A stretch of 64,000 nt of DNA, taken from Diplolepis rosae. Lineage: Eukaryota > Arthropoda > Insecta > Hymenoptera > Diplolepididae. The stretch lies in assembly GCA_030998225.1 (NCBI GenBank), contig JAPYXD010000677.1:13081501-13145500 (forward strand), in the 5' to 3' direction. The notes under the pieces were generated by a model, which was not told the origin of the DNA, did no database searches, and worked only from the letters and a program-made list of their open reading frames with translations. Numbering within the stretch: position 1 is the first letter of the stretch; the number at the start of each line of letters is the position of its first letter. Position numbers and translations under genes: made by a program. Of the stretch, positions 12,174-23,352 are shown piece after piece.

Positions 12174-15100
12174 GATATAGATTTGAGATGCAGCAAAGAA
12201 TCTGAACCTTATTGATAAACATTATTTTCTAAATACAGAAGGGTGAGAACTGGGTCAAATTGTTTATCCCGAGTGAAAGTGATGCTATTGGACCGTTGCA
12301 TACTTGTTTTTTTAATCTGACGGGTCTTCAAGAGGGAACATATTATGAAGCTTTGGTTTCATCTAGAAATCGCGATGGATGGAGCAAACCATCAAAACTT
12401 TTTATATTTACGACACTAGAAACACGTAAGTAGAAAACTTTTTACTTCAATTACATAGAATACAAAGACTAGAAAGCATGTTGTTGCGTAAAACATCAAT
12501 TGCATTTCGAGTCCTTCACAATATTGAAAAAGTACAAGCAAGAGAAAATATTTTATATTTCTTCAAACAATTAGATGATTTGGTATCAATTTTATAAGAT
12601 ATTTCTTTTATGGATTTGTATTTTGTTCACATACTATCTGACTAAAAATTATATTACCTCTTAATTTCCCAAAGATGCCTCTAGTACGACGGGTTGTCAA
12701 TATGCAGGAGTTCTAATTTTTTGCCTTTTACCACGGATGCCGATATTTAACTAATCATTACACAGAGAGAAATTTTAGGTTTCACTGACCAAAGTTTTTT
12801 TGTTAAAATCGTCTTTACAAAAATGTTAAAGTTCTCATGACAATCATGGTAGTGGCTGTCATACATTGGAAAAGTGTTTACTCCAACTGCAAGGAACGTT
12901 ACTGAGACCACGATTCTTGGTACTTGAAATACCATAGCGTTGCGGTTATAGGAACCAAAGTCCATCGTAAAGCCGCGCATAGAGTTTAGTTAAAATGACT
13001 AAGTCTACGGACAGTAAATACCCAGCCAAAATTATTTTTGAGGTTATAGGTATAATTCTCTTAGTTATCAAAATACAAATTCAATTTGATTAGAAAAAAT
13101 AAAGTTTCACCGAAAAGATCTAAGAAAAATAATCCGGTATAATGATATTTATGATAACTTTCGTCGATTAAGTTAAAAAATTGTCACTTTTTTCATCACC
13201 ATAAACTTTTTTTGACTGACTATAGTTTTGACAAAATACGACGAGACAGCAAAATTGGAACCGATTGCATTGTCCCCGAACAAAATCGTTTATCATTTAG
13301 AAAGAATTGTCAAACTATATTTATAATAGAATTATTTACCTGATAATGCTTGGTACGGTGAAATATAGTCCAGGAATCGAGAACGAGAATTGGCAGGATT
13401 CAACTTAGGCTGCATATCTTTTTGGAAGTAACTACTTTAATAGTTGTCACGACAGGCTTACCTCGTTGTAAAAAATGAAAGTTATACTTGATTTGTCTAG
13501 CGCAACAGCGAACGCTGCGGTTGTAGTAACCAAAGGAGCTTGGCAGTACACATAAAGAAAATGTACGTGTACTAACCGTTGGGGTACGTATAAAGCTCAT
13601 TCTAATCATCAACTTTGGTCACAACAACCGAATACACAAAAAAGTCCAAATTACTGTCATGATAACTATAAAAGTAGTAGCTTCTCTCAACTTTTTTGGT
13701 CAAAGCAACTACTGTACAAAAAATTTATGTGCTATGTGCACGGGAACCAAAGTCGATTTCTCTCAATGTACTTCCACTTAAGTTGCTTGATTCAACTTTT
13801 TTATTAGTGGTTTAGAAAATTTTTTCATGAAATATATGATGAAAATAATGATTTTGGAGTAAAGAAATTATTTCACCTTAATTTTTCGATTTGAAAGATA
13901 TTTTTTTTCTTTTCTCAAAATGCAGCAATTTTTACGTTTTTTAAATTATTTTCAATAAAAACTCGATTCTTTTCTTTGAAAATCATCCATGTTATAATGT
14001 AGGGTGAAAAGTTGTAGTGAAGCTACAAAAGGATACTTGTTCGCGTAACTACTGCATCGCAACTCACTGCCTTGTAATTATAAGTATAATGTAAGGGTCT
14101 TTGGGTTCCCAATACATTATTCCAATATAATTTTAGTCATTGTACATTTCTGAAATGTATTTTTTATATCTTTAAGGCCATTAATTAATCGGATGCCATG
14201 AATAAATTATACATTAATTTGTTCGTGTAAGAAAGCTTTTAATTTACAAAACATCTTTCTGAAATTTTAGAAAACGTAACAAAAGACAATAAAAAGTTTT
14301 AATCAAAATTTTGAAAAAAAATTGGAAAACTTATTGATAATTACAGTAAACGCTGAATTTTTTGCAAAATGTTCATTCAAACGAAGTGGATAGACGTCCT
14401 TTATCATTTCCTGTTGTATTTTCCAAATTTTCAGGGAGATATTTTGTAAAATAAAAAAGTTATAGTATATTAACTTTTACAGGGATTTGGTCACGTGGTC
14501 TGGTTGATTCATTACTTGTATATTTAAAAAAAAAAAACTTATTTTTAAACATTTTTTGTTCGAAAAGATTTTTAAAAATTTGCAATCAACTCTTTACTCA
14601 ATTATCAATGTAAGTGACAAAGATACAGCAACAAAAATTCCAAATTTTTTGAAAGATAATTTTGAAAAAATCAAAATGGACGCATTCCATGAAAAAGGGA
14701 AAAATATGTTTGAAACTGGAAAATAAAATAATTTATGTTTACATCAGAATAATAATCTTTGTCATCAAGCTCGAAAAAATTTTTTGAAAGGCACTTATGA
14801 AAAAGTTAATTTTATAAATTTTTGTAGAATTGCCAAAAAAATTTATGATTATTTATTATTTTATGATTACTTATTTTTTTATGAAAAAGGTCTTTAAAAA
14901 TCTCTCAATATTCTGAAACACTCTTTGGGGATCCTATTTTATGTTCCAATAAGTTTTGCAGCAATTTGTTTAGCGATTGTTTATTTATAACAATTTATTC
15001 CGATGAAAATATTTCACTTGAAAATTTCGTTATGTCCCTTTTGGGACACGTGTACCTACGAAGGGTTAATTAAATACCGATGTGGATAGTAAAATATAAA

Positions 15101-17200
15101 AAATTTGCACCCCTGCATACTGATAATCCTTCGTACTCGAGATATCTTTGAAAGATTAAAAGAGGTTCATATAGAATATTTATATTATCATATAATAAAT
15201 AATGAAACTGAGTTTACAGAAAATATTAAATTTCTAAAATTATTTGGAATTCTGAAACAGCAGTGGAATAGAAATAGCAACTACAATATTCAGTATTTAC
15301 TATACAGGGTGAATTTTTTATTTTGAGAGATCAAAACATCTCGAAAAATAGGCCTCGTACGAAAAAAATCGACAATAAAAACTCTTTATTTTCGAGGGGG
15401 TAAAGCGACTCCGCAAAAAAGTACCCCACACCCTAGGGGTGAAAGATAAAAAAAAATTTTTATTAAATTTTTAACAAAACTTACGTATTTTTTATGGAAA
15501 ATTTGAATCTGCAATACAAAATAGAGATTACTATTTCAAATTTCATACCTCTATTTTGTATTGCAGATTCGGATTCTCCATTTAAAAAATACGTATGTTT
15601 TATTCGAAATTTTTTTTTAATTTAAAATTTCCTCCTCGAAAATAAAAAGTTTTTATTGCACATTTTTTTCGTATGATCTCTCAAGATAAAATACTCAGCC
15701 TATATAAAGGGAAGAATAGTTTGTAATGTCCGGACTAACGTTTCTGATATCCGATAAGAGATAGCTTTCGGATTAACGATTACTGATAATTTGATGAAGG
15801 AATAGTATTGAATTTTGTAAAGTATAAAATCGTTCCTTGATCCATTTGCATTAATTTTTGCCAATAAATAGATAATTAAAGTTATATATAAATATATACT
15901 AGGTGTAGACATTATCAATTATTATTATTTTTATTCATGTTTTATGCATATTCTTTGTTGGTTTTTTCCAATCACAGAAACCCTGAAACCAGATATACAT
16001 ACAAAGGATAACGTTCAAGATGAAAAACTTATTCCAGGTAAGCTCATGGAATTTAATCATTATTTTACTCGTATAGTAAAAATCATAACTTGCTAGGGCC
16101 CTGAGAAATTCCTTAAAAATCCTTTGTAACTTTAGCATTTGAAACATAAATAAAAATGTCTACCAACTTGAAGTAATTTGAATTGCCATCTGAGCCATCC
16201 AAGTCATTCCGAAATCTGTTACCTAACAAATCCAAAAAACGTTTAGAATCTCGTTCGATGAAAATCGGTTAAAAATTAATCCGATTTAATCCGATTCATT
16301 CTGGTTAAATCGGGTTCTATCCGAATGAGTTAATGCTCAGATTGATCCAATCCGAATTCTTAATCGAATTATTACAACTCCGGATTGAAAATTTATTTTA
16401 GATCAATTCGAACTTAGATTGATTCGCACCTAGAGAAAACTTCTTTGACTTAAAAAAAGTTTTGTTGATTTAGAGAAATCTTCTTTGATCTGCGGGAATA
16501 GATTTGTTTACATTAAAGAACATTTTTTAAATCGACAAAACTTTTTTCAAGTCAAAGAAACTTTTTTCTGGGTGCAGATTAATTTGATTATCTTGGATTA
16601 ATTTGAACTGAAGTCTCGGATTGAACCCGAATAAATCCGATTGATTGAGATGGATTTTTAACCTACTTGCATCGAACGAGATTCAAAATATTTTCCGGAT
16701 TGGTCCGGAACAATTCGGAAACATATAATGTCTCGGATTCGCTCGGATTGAGTTTCTTACCGAAATCTTCGTCAGGGTGAACAAATAGTATGATTAAAAA
16801 TTAATAGCTGAAAAAAATTACATATTGATTAGAATTATAACACATTTTCTTGGTAGAAGATTGCTTTTTGAAATTCCATTTAATATCCGGACAGCTTATG
16901 CGGAAATGATCAAATTTTCTAATTAGCACACTCCAATCTTCACATCCTGAGTTGTTTCTCCTAAATCCATAGATGATTATATATTATTCTTCTAAATTCA
17001 GCGATCGACTTGGAAACGCAAAGTTGGAAAATTTTAAGCCTATACTTTTTTTTGTATTTTCAGTTGTTCAACTGGCCTCGATGTCACAACAATCTTCTAT
17101 GGGTGCAAGTACTAGTAAATCGAATTCCTGTCACGAAAAAGTTTTAATGTCTTTCATGTTATCAATTTTCATTTCATTTAAACAATGTTTTATTACATGA
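3973..17200 (+). CDS. GPI-anchored Ig/FN3 cell-adhesion protein (wrapper/klingon-type), 5'-partial
   Basis: Seven exons: 3973-4094, 4852-4993, 6882-6979, 9127-9429, 12239-12425, 15978-16037 and 17064-17200. All junctions are GT-AG with compatible phases, giving 348 residues ending in TGA. Exons 1-2 form an I-set Ig domain (VDMACVAKG, ITWKSK, GRYTCEADNGVGE). Exons 3-4 form a second Ig domain (VQLDCRVNAWPE, WYF, FGFYNCNAINQVG). Exons 4-5 form an FN3 domain (FSWEVDSYSSIIEYQFWFR, then GTYYEALVSSRNRDGWSKPS). A short polar linker follows. The last exon has Ser/Asn/Cys (STSKSNSC) and then a hydrophobic tail, as expected for a GPI-attachment signal. Established: insect Wrapper and Klingon are GPI-anchored three-Ig plus FN3 proteins acting in glia and neurons. 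The first exon in the window starts mid-codon (phase 1), so the signal peptide and first Ig lie upstream. Assignment within this group is inference. All six introns contain inverted-repeat elements. Confidence 0.85.
4222..4756. repeat. Long-TIR foldback MITE in intron
   Basis: The ends CCCTAGCGAACTGGCTGAAC and its reverse complement GTTCAGCCAGTTCGCTAGGG bound a ~535-bp palindromic unit. The arms run about 150 bp each (matching words ATTATAACTCATGAATGAGG and CCTCATTCATGAGTTATAAT). Near the termini GCTTTACGCT and AGCGTAAAGC recur as short subrepeats. I could not identify a clear target-site duplication. Confidence 0.8.
5490..6320. repeat. Degenerate member of the AAGTAAAGCTACG family
   Basis: The right part (about 6265-6315) has GTGCAAAGTTTCATGAAAATC followed by GGTGACACTT. 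This parallels the right end of the element at 41944-44368, which has TTTGCAAAGTTTCATTCGAA and GAGTGACACTTTC. Internally, 'ggcgccatat' and 'cagtgacctc' words recur (5580, 5900, 5955, 6045), as in that element. The left boundary is unclear. Confidence 0.4.
6509..6850. repeat. TA-flanked palindromic MITE (CACGCAGAAAAAAGATTCA)
   Basis: CACGCAGAAAAAAGATTCA at the left is mirrored by TGAATCTTTTTTCTGCGTG at the right, with TA on both sides, giving a 342-bp unit. The arms are ~130 bp, with a TATA-rich centre around 6640-6690. Internal words such as TTTTTAGTAGATT recur in related copies near 51690-52010 and 53037-53600. Confidence 0.85.
7664..8182 (-). pseudogene. Truncated mariner-like transposase (HTH N-terminal part only)
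   Basis: A 172-residue open frame begins MAQAKLSERERVSVLMMRGW and contains typical helix-turn-helix DNA-binding segments (SKSTIERTVRRF around 48-59, RPKSAGSEE around 73-81). It continues through VQELNEDDPDRWVEFCE (about 129-145), the linker that in this family precedes the first catalytic Asp. The frame then runs into unrelated residues and stops. All DDE/DDD catalytic residues are absent, against roughly 330-350 residues for complete family members. It may bind its own ends but cannot catalyse transposition. Confidence 0.85.
8413..8910. repeat. Two tandem 249-bp units at the right end of the mariner-type element
   Basis: GGAATTAC starts at 8413 and 8662, and a diverged GGAATGACC starts at 8911, giving a period of 249 bp. 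Each unit contains the block ATGAAGGTCAACTTCAAGGT and is the inverted counterpart of 7470-7690. The two units differ at only a few bases. Confidence 0.85.
9692..10132. repeat. TA-flanked MITE (CAGGGTGAGGCACATAAAG)
   Basis: CAGGGTGAGGCACATAAAGT at the left is mirrored by ACTTTATGTGCCTCACCCTG at the right, with TA at 9690-9691 and 10133-10134. The unit is 441 bp with arms of about 180 bp, almost a full palindrome. The short open frames in it are mirror-image artefacts. Confidence 0.9.
10316..10777. repeat. Inverted-repeat element (AGTACACTYGC ends)
   Basis: The left end GTACACTCGCAAAAATTAGG and the right end, reverse-complemented GTACACTTGCGATAATTAGG, continue as GCCTCAGGCAAAAATAGAT on both sides. 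The arms are ~130 bp and the centre is AT-rich. The right end abuts the next MITE without a gap, so one inserted at the edge of the other. Confidence 0.8.
10778..11027. repeat. CTCTCTAAATCTGAATCAGT MITE family, copy A
   Basis: The element is bounded by CTCTCT and AGAGAG with TA on both sides. The interior is a dense array of CACTGATTCA/TGAATCAGTG words, giving many overlapping hairpins. Sister copies lie at 38002-38166 and 52215-52452, with a truncated one ending at 55686. Confidence 0.8.
11062..12141. repeat. 1.08-kb near-perfect palindrome (foldback element) in Ig-gene intron
   Basis: The left arm begins ATGGGTCATTCCATATCAGA and the right arm ends in its reverse complement. The arms are ~520 bp and differ by only scattered mismatches. 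They meet at a short GC-rich centre (about 11589-11617). GC-rich inner arm sequence (GCGGCGAGCGTTT, GAGGCTCTTC) contrasts with the AT-rich flanks. The right end runs into a TA microsatellite. The high arm identity implies recent insertion or ongoing arm conversion. Confidence 0.9.
12141..12171. repeat. (TA)n microsatellite
   Basis: About 15 uninterrupted TA units follow directly after the palindrome at 11062-12141. They probably grew from a TA-rich target site. Confidence 0.9.
12690..13800. repeat. Diverged repeat-like tract, weak
   Basis: Words such as GCGGTTATAGGAACCAAAG (near 12939) and GCGGTTGTAGTAACCAAAG (near 13518) recur, and a related 'gggaaccaaag' lies near 13742. They are spaced irregularly within the 3.5-kb intron 12426-15977. 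This suggests decayed copies of one element, but I could not set boundaries. Confidence 0.3.
15305..15700. repeat. TA-flanked MITE with diverged arms
   Basis: The left end is CAGGGTGAATTTTTTATTTTG; the right arm, reverse-complemented, carries the matching TATTTTATCTTGAGAGATC. The arms pair through AATCTGCAATACAAAATAGAG (15505-15525) and its mirror (15550-15571). The termini are eroded, so this copy is older than the element at 9692-10132. Confidence 0.7.
16188..16750. repeat. AATCCGATT inverted-repeat family, copy 1
   Basis: The left arm contains AATCTCGTTCGATGAAAATC and the right arm contains the mirrored GCATCGAACGAGATT. The interior is rich in CGGATTNAATCCGA words. The composites at 41808-44620 and 45338-48738 have the same outer arms. 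A second palindrome sits in the centre (16427-16575). Confidence 0.65.
16427..16575. repeat. Small palindromic insertion inside the AATCCGATT element
   Basis: CACCTAGAGAAAACTTCTTTGACTT at the left is mirrored by AAGTCAAAGAAACTTTTTTCTGGGTG at the right. The unit is ~149 bp of the same general CAGAAAAAAGTTTCTTTGA type seen at 56683-57478. Confidence 0.6.
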
Positions 17201-20200
17201 ATAAATTTTTACAATTTTAGTAGAAAAGCTCATTATTGAAAAGGAAAAACTCTTGATGTATTAAGTTCTTAAGAATCTGACTGAATTTGTTACATATTTA
17301 TTTAAAATCGTATTTAATTAATTTTTTAATTGTTTTTTGAACTAGTAATCAAATATCTGTTCCTTGAAGCTAAGTTTATAATATTATGCATTTATTCTAT
17401 ACGTGTTTCAACTTATTTGAAAATACTTAAATTTATTTGATTGCAGAAATCACAAGTTATATATTTTTAAGATCCGAATTGTAGAATTTAGTAAATATAA
17501 TATTATATATAAACTTTTATACTTTTCATAATTCATGTGCAAACACATTTATCTTTTAGGTAATAAGTCTTGTATATAACTAAGTGTATAAAATTTCTTT
17601 AGTATGCGTGTGAACGTTACATGCTATCTTAGTATTATCACAGAGCTTGCGTGAGAAAGTTCAATGATCAGATCAGTGCTTTCAGGAATAACACGAACTG
17701 CACTAGGAAAGCAGTGTAATTAGACTAATTGACCCTTTTAAATTATAGTTAGAATATACAATCCAAATGAAAAAATTGTATTAAAACTACTAAAACATAA
17801 AACTACCGTAAATATATAATTCATAAGACTGTATATAAATAGCGTGATCGACTTTTTGTAAAATATATTCACTCTATACATATTAAAAAGATCGTTCCTG
17901 TTAATTAAACTTCAACATTTTCAATTTTATTTAATATTTTATAAAATGATACTCTATGCAATAATTCAATTTCTACCTTTTATTAAAGTGAGGAACCTCA
18001 AATATGAAGAAAATTAAATTTTCGAAGTTTTCCATTATAAAATATAAAAAAAACCTTATAAATAATAATCCAGTCTTTAATAATAAATTTGACTCAATGT
18101 GTATCTATAATATCGATATTCAATAATCATCATATTAATATTGTTCATTCTTTTATATGTATATGTAACAAAATTGTATGCAATGACTTTGATGCAATTA
18201 TAATGGAAAATCTTATAAAATCACTTAATATTAAACTTTGGTATAGAAAAAGTGTCTTTCAATTTATAGTAACTTTCAATCAACTTTATTCGTTCCAATT
18301 ACAAATTTTCCACTTTGATGACCATGCCACCGAAAATAATTAAATTCTATTAAAATTATAGGACATAGTCTCTATAATATTGAAAATCACAAACAGAAAA
18401 AAAATCGTGGTAGGATAATATTCGAGATTCCCTCAGATCAATGAGATGAAGCGAGATATAATAAATAATAAACACCATGAAACATTATTTTCATGCAAAT
18501 ATATTTTGTCATAACATTCTTAAAACCATGTAAAGTTCTTACAAGCTTAATTAATCAATAACTTAAACAAAAGTATAAAATTAGAATAAAATCGAGGCTA
18601 TCATAAAGCACTTGTACTTTTAGATGCTGACTAGTAAAATCATTATAATTGTTTATTAATTTTAATATTATTGATAAATTCAATCAATAGATCAAACGAT
18701 ATTTTGAAGCAAATCAGTGGCATGGTCGCACTGTACAGTATTAAAAAAACCATTCCACACTTGAGGTGATTATCGCAGCTAAATCCAGCCATTAATCAGG
18801 ATCACGAGATTTTACAACGTTGGTATTATATTAACAATTACCAAAGTCAGCAAAAGTGTAAAATTTATCGTCGATAAAACGCATTCACAACTTCGATCGA
18901 TTTCCAGCCTTTTGTCAAACCGGTACAATGTTTCTTTTTGTACTCGAAAAAATAAGCTGCAGTTCAACTCAGTCAAAGCCGTCTGAAAAAATTACCAATA
19001 ATCAAAATTGTTTATCATTTCAATTACGAATAAAAAATTAAAATAAAAAAGTATCACTTGTTTCTTCGAGTACAAAACGATTGAATATCAGTTTTGTACA
19101 TCTCTTATCAGAACATAAACAATTTTGTGCGCCGTCTACAGCAGATTATATCAAAACAATTGACTGTAATAACGAGTAATAAATTATGAGAATAAAATAT
19201 CAGATGTTCATTCTTCAGCTTATCACCGATACCTCTTTTCTTTAAGGTTGTGAACATTTATTTTTAAAGCACACCTCATAGTATCATATAAAAGTTACAT
19301 TAGTCTCTACAGGTTTATTACGAAAAAAAAAACATTTTTGGTATTTTGGTTTTTCTATTATATAAGTGTAATTTCAAACGCTCAAATGTAATGATCCACT
19401 ATTCGAAACATATATTGTTAAAACTAGACAATGAACAGTACTGGCGTTCGACCACATAAGGCATACAATGACCACTTTTTCTGTACATACTTGTACTTTT
19501 GAAAATTAAAATCACTTAAAATCCAAACATCTATTTCGTTAATAACATTTTAGTTAGAATATTGAATAAAATCAGGTATACTAAATGCAAAGTGTGTTTT
19601 ATCTGATTCAATATTCTAATTGAACTTATTTATCTTCAGATCTGTCTATACATAATATTATGCTTCAGTTCGGTACAATAAACGATATATTTAGTAACAG
19701 GACGTAAATATCGAAAAGTAAAAAATAATTACATAATAGAGCTTATTAAATGATTTTCAAATATTTTAAAGAACTTGCTGCTTAAAAAATGCATCAAGAC
19801 AATTTGATTGAATAAATAATGATACTTGTTACTTCTACCATTGAATATAAGTTCAATCAGGAACTCCAACAAAACTCCAGATGATATTTTCTTTAAATTC
19901 TAACTAATAATTTTAATTATCAGTTTGAAAACATCTTCTAAAAATTATTCAGAATTTTGTTTAGATTCCTAATCTCAACGCATACTTTTAGCTTTAAAAA
20001 CGGTACAATATTAAACTATCTGCTTAAATCTGTTATTTTACAATTGATCAAAAACAAGTAAAAATATTCGCAGTCAGCGTTTCTTTTCTGCCTGTGCAGT
20101 CAGTTAATGTTGAGGTAATCGATACCTCTACCACACCTGAGAATTTATATTTTTGTCCTCTCATCAAATTTGCTTTTCACCAAATATTTTAACAACATTT

Positions 20201-23200
20201 TTTTCTCTCAATTAGGGAGGAAGTAAGTGTGTGTAGCTTTACAATTGTCATATTAATAATATATGCTAATGATAAGAGGATCCGCCGTATAGTTTCTTTC
20301 TATCTTACTAATTAGTAAAAATGCATTGAGTGCACCGATGCAATCTTGGAAGAAATCAATCCTCCAAGACTCGCTAAATCAAACAATCGGTTTGATAGTA
20401 TACAAGGTGACCTAACTAATGGCAGTTGAATTTATTGTATAATTATAATTCAACGTGTTTTTTTCATACAAAATTCTAGATTCACAACAATTCGAAAACT
20501 CTACGTCACGTTACCTTTCCAAAAATTCAAGATTCATTCCCTCTACAGTACTCGCATTCTTAGGATTTTTACCAACTAGTCACCTCACTAACTCTTCTGG
20601 CACGTACTGTGAAATCATAGTTTTACATAATTTATGAAATAATCGAGATACACAATTAAAAATCCGCTGCAGAAATAAGCAGCATAGATATTAAGAAACC
20701 GTCCATTGATTATTTGAACTATAACAGAAAATAATTTTTTATAAACATTCTATCCTTATCACCAAACTAGTCATCCTATTATAGCACAAAACAAATATGA
20801 TTCCAATTCTAAATAAATACGGCGATAAAACGAAAAACTATAATGAAATATTATATAAATTAATATTAATCGTTCATGCATCTACGACTGCTTGAGCAAA
20901 GTACGTATTCTGGTAATTGTGCGTCCAACTTTGTCATATTTCATTCCTAGTTAGCTAACTGCCTCTAAAATAATAAAAATATAGCTAGAAAAATTATACT
21001 AAACACATGTGTCAAAGCTTAAAAGAATTTCAGTCAGATTTGTCATTTCATTTACAATTATTTTTCTATTTCTTAAAGAATATCTAACATATGTCTCTTT
21101 GGTTATAAAAAGGAAAAATTCTCTTCTTTCATATTCAGCGATTATTTTTCATTATATAATTTTTATGTATAAGAACTTTTTTAGTTGATTGCATTCATAT
21201 TTGCAAGCTTTCAAAATTCAAACAGTATGAATTTTATTGTTGTATAAAATCAAATGGAGCACAGTCTGGAGTCCGCAAAAGTTTGGAGGTTGATTTTTTT
21301 AATTATTGTTTTTGCAGAATCACATGTAAATAACGTATGTAAGACGAAAGAATTGATTATTAGAAATATTTTTTAAATTATAAAAAATGAGTGATATTAA
21401 TTCAGAATCGATCCAAATGAATATAAATATCCAATTTTCTGCGACTGTGTAGCATGGATTTTTAAATATATTTTTCTGTGTAGATAACACATATAAAGGA
21501 ACGGTTCCTTAAATACCAAATTACAACCAATAATATGGCTGGAAGCCTTCCGAAGCATAATTATTATTTTATTAATAAGGTTATAATATATGGCAAGTGA
21601 GGCTCTCCTCTTATTCGTCAGATTTAAAATTTATCTCTAACATTTTGAAGCCTATACAGAGCATAAATAGTACAATAAAAAATGTTCCCCTCTGTAAGTT
21701 ACCACTAAATGTCACAATCTCAAACCTCACTGCATTAAGATTAGTCAGTAACTTTTATCGTTATTTATTTTTACAGCAAAATCAGCTAGAAAATCAGGTT
21801 TATTTTGATAAACCCTATCTCATTGTTACATATACTCGTCGGTGTAATTCGTCCACGTTTATTGTGCGAAAGTTTACCTCATTTTATAAAAAAAAAGCAC
21901 TGTATATATTGGCTTTAAGCGGTGCTTTTAACACTTTTCCAGCTTTAGCGAACAATATGTAAGTTTTGAACTACTAAAATACAGAAAATATTTTTTAAAA
22001 ACTCAAATGCAGTTTAGGAAGTTTAAATTTTTGAATAGTTATCTATTATACTTTAGCAGATTCCAAACAAAATATCGTCTTCAATCTCGTTGTCTTTTTA
22101 TTTTTCTGCAAATAAAATATTTTCTCGTATTAAAAAAATTAAATTTACTTTTAGTTGGCACATGGTCGTTAATTTTTAATTTCCGTGTTCATTAAATGTA
22201 AAGCTTTCTGAAATTTTCACTTTTAATCCTCTACAATGTCAATGACGAAACTTTTGTCACCAAAAGCTAAAATTACAATAGGAACTCTGAACAGCTAACA
22301 GGATATTTTCTCAACGATTCTATGCCACATACGACGCTTATTTCACTTCAATTTATTAATTGTTCGTTAACGCCATTTCGTTAGTAATCATTACTTTAAA
22401 AATTACTCATAATTATTCTTTATTGGCTACGTGCTTTGTTCTGTGCATAGATTCAGTGGTATTAGTTATATTTCGTTTGCTTGCAACATTTTTGGTCATT
22501 AAATCAGAAAAACAATGTGCACATGGAGTTTACATATGTAAGTTATCAATAAAATGATAAGATCTAATTCGTACAGAGTTCCTACTGAACACATTTGAAG
22601 AAATGTTCAACAATCAATTGACTTTCTTTTTGACATAAAACTTAAATTGATACTTCTTTAGTTGGAAGCACAAGAATCCAATATAATAATTATGTCAATG
22701 AAAAATAAAATATTGATAAAGTTTTATGAAGCAACTTACACTACTTACAGTAGTGTCAGATTTGAACCTTTTTTGTCGTAATAATAAATTATGATAAAAT
22801 TAGTATATTTGTCAGCAATAATAACTAAACGTTATTATCATTATGCATCATTTTCTTTCTGATTATTTTTTTCGCGTATATTATATGTTGCAAACATAAA
22901 ATGCTATCATGCAAAATGGAACGATTATGATATGTTCAATAACTATCCTGAATTTAAACCAATACAGTCAGTACCTTAAACTTTAAGTAGAGTGCCAACC
23001 AGTGAATTTTTAAATAATACTCGGAAGCTGCCAAAAAAGTATTTTTTCGTTCCTAAAACAAAACGTAAACTTATATAAATTCCAATTTCATTCAAAATGA
23101 AGAGACTGGAAATCAGAAATTCAAAATTCTGAATACCAGTTACAAAAGTCTCTAGCATTTAAATTTCTCGAAAATTGGCTTTTCGTGTAAACTACTGTGG

Positions 23201-23352
23201 CACGTTATAACTAATAGTTAACCTTCAAACTAACGATAAAAATGGACATTTAAAAAAATTATAGACTGGAAGTACTAAAAACTAAAGACCGTAAATCTTT
23301 AGTGATTTAGGATTATCTGTTCAGCTACAAAACAACCCAACCTAAGAGTGAC
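17201..23352. other. Convergent intergenic / 3' UTR stretch
   Basis: This 6.1-kb AT-rich region lies between the 3' ends of the Ig gene (+) and homer (-). It should include both 3' UTRs. Possible AATAAA signals exist (for example just after the Ig stop at 17202), but I cannot say which are used. Open frames here, including one of 121 codons at 21597, have AT-driven composition and no recognisable domain. I see no gene or large repeat. Confidence 0.6.
19550..19624 (+). other. Imperfect hairpin
   Basis: TTAGAATATTGAATAAAATCA and the downstream CTGATTCAATATTCTAA can pair across a loop of about 30 nt. It lies in the convergent intergenic region. A small-RNA precursor or an old palindromic relic are both possible. 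Confidence 0.25.

Noticed and set aside
21597..21962. 121-codon plus-strand open frame
   Set aside because: AT-driven composition, no domain, no splice context, and it lies in the probable homer 3' UTR on the other strand.
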